Shown piece by piece: positions 7,402 to 7,442 of a stretch of DNA of 7,442 nucleotides (position 1 is its first letter; each line of letters begins with the position of its first letter). The position numbers and the translations under genes were made by a program. The notes below the pieces were generated by a model. It made no database searches, was not told the origin of the DNA, and saw only the letters and a list, made by a program, of their open reading frames with translations. This DNA is from an uncultured Bacteroidales bacterium (lineage in GTDB: Bacteria; Bacteroidota; Bacteroidia; Bacteroidales; Bacteroidaceae). The stretch lies in contig CANBEE010000134.1 of NCBI GenBank assembly GCA_947367415.1, positions 1-7,442 of the forward strand. The letters are read 5' to 3'.

Positions 7402-7429
7402 ACCGAAGTATTCGGTACTCCTAATGGAG
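7402..7429 (-). promoter_or_regulatory. Two small hairpins and an SD-like AGGAG before the lipoprotein start
   Basis: Just upstream of the ATG at 7400, the minus strand carries ACCGAA-TAC-TTCGGT (7416-7402), a perfect 6-bp hairpin with a 3-nt loop. Before it comes CTCC-ATTA-GGAG (7429-7418), which could pair over an AGGAG-like sequence. That AGGAG is about 17 nt from the ATG, too far to act directly unless the hairpin folds. The leader may therefore affect translation. This is suggestive only: the structures are short and the region runs into the window edge. Confidence 0.3.
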
Positions 7430-7442
7430 GAGAGAAGAACTT

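Overview
The window looks like chromosomal DNA of the order Bacteroidales, possibly Prevotellaceae or a near relative. The evidence is a Bacteroidetes-style RNase P RNA 3' domain, a sigma-ABfr-type promoter (TTTG, 19 nt, TAnnTTTG), no Shine-Dalgarno sequence at most starts, a Bacteroidetes-type lipoprotein signal followed by Asp-Asp, and an outer-membrane protein of a family I know only from Bacteroidetes. The genus is inferred, not shown.

Layout. Positions 1-238 (+) hold the 3' part of the RNase P RNA gene rnpB, cut by the left edge. About 24 nt later, 263-1579 (+) encodes a YihY/BrkB-type inner-membrane protein with a soluble C-terminal extension. An 18-nt convergent gap separates it from 1598-2755 (-), a compact Gfo/Idh/MocA-fold protein that most resembles NAD-dependent glycoside hydrolase family 109. 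This gene has its own promoter only a few bases before the ATG. Just upstream of that promoter is a strong terminator hairpin ending the next unit. That unit is a two-gene minus-strand operon: 4266-7400, a giant predicted surface lipoprotein of about 1,044 aa, then 2859-4247, a predicted outer-membrane beta-barrel protein of the DUF5723 type. The two genes are 18 nt apart.

How the parts work together. rnpB (tRNA 5' maturation) and the YihY-like gene are housekeeping or membrane genes that happen to be adjacent or are co-transcribed. The lipoprotein and barrel genes form a tight operon and are the best candidate for an uncharacterised cell-envelope system. A large modular beta-repeat lipoprotein, probably sent to the cell surface, would work with a barrel partner. 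The GH109-like gene has its own promoter and no export signal, so it probably acts in the cytoplasm on an amino-sugar glycoside. No mobile elements, CRISPR arrays, tRNAs or phage genes were seen. The coding and RNA features cover almost everything; the only non-coding gaps are 239-262, 1580-1597, 2756-2858, 4248-4265 and the right-edge leader 7401-7442.
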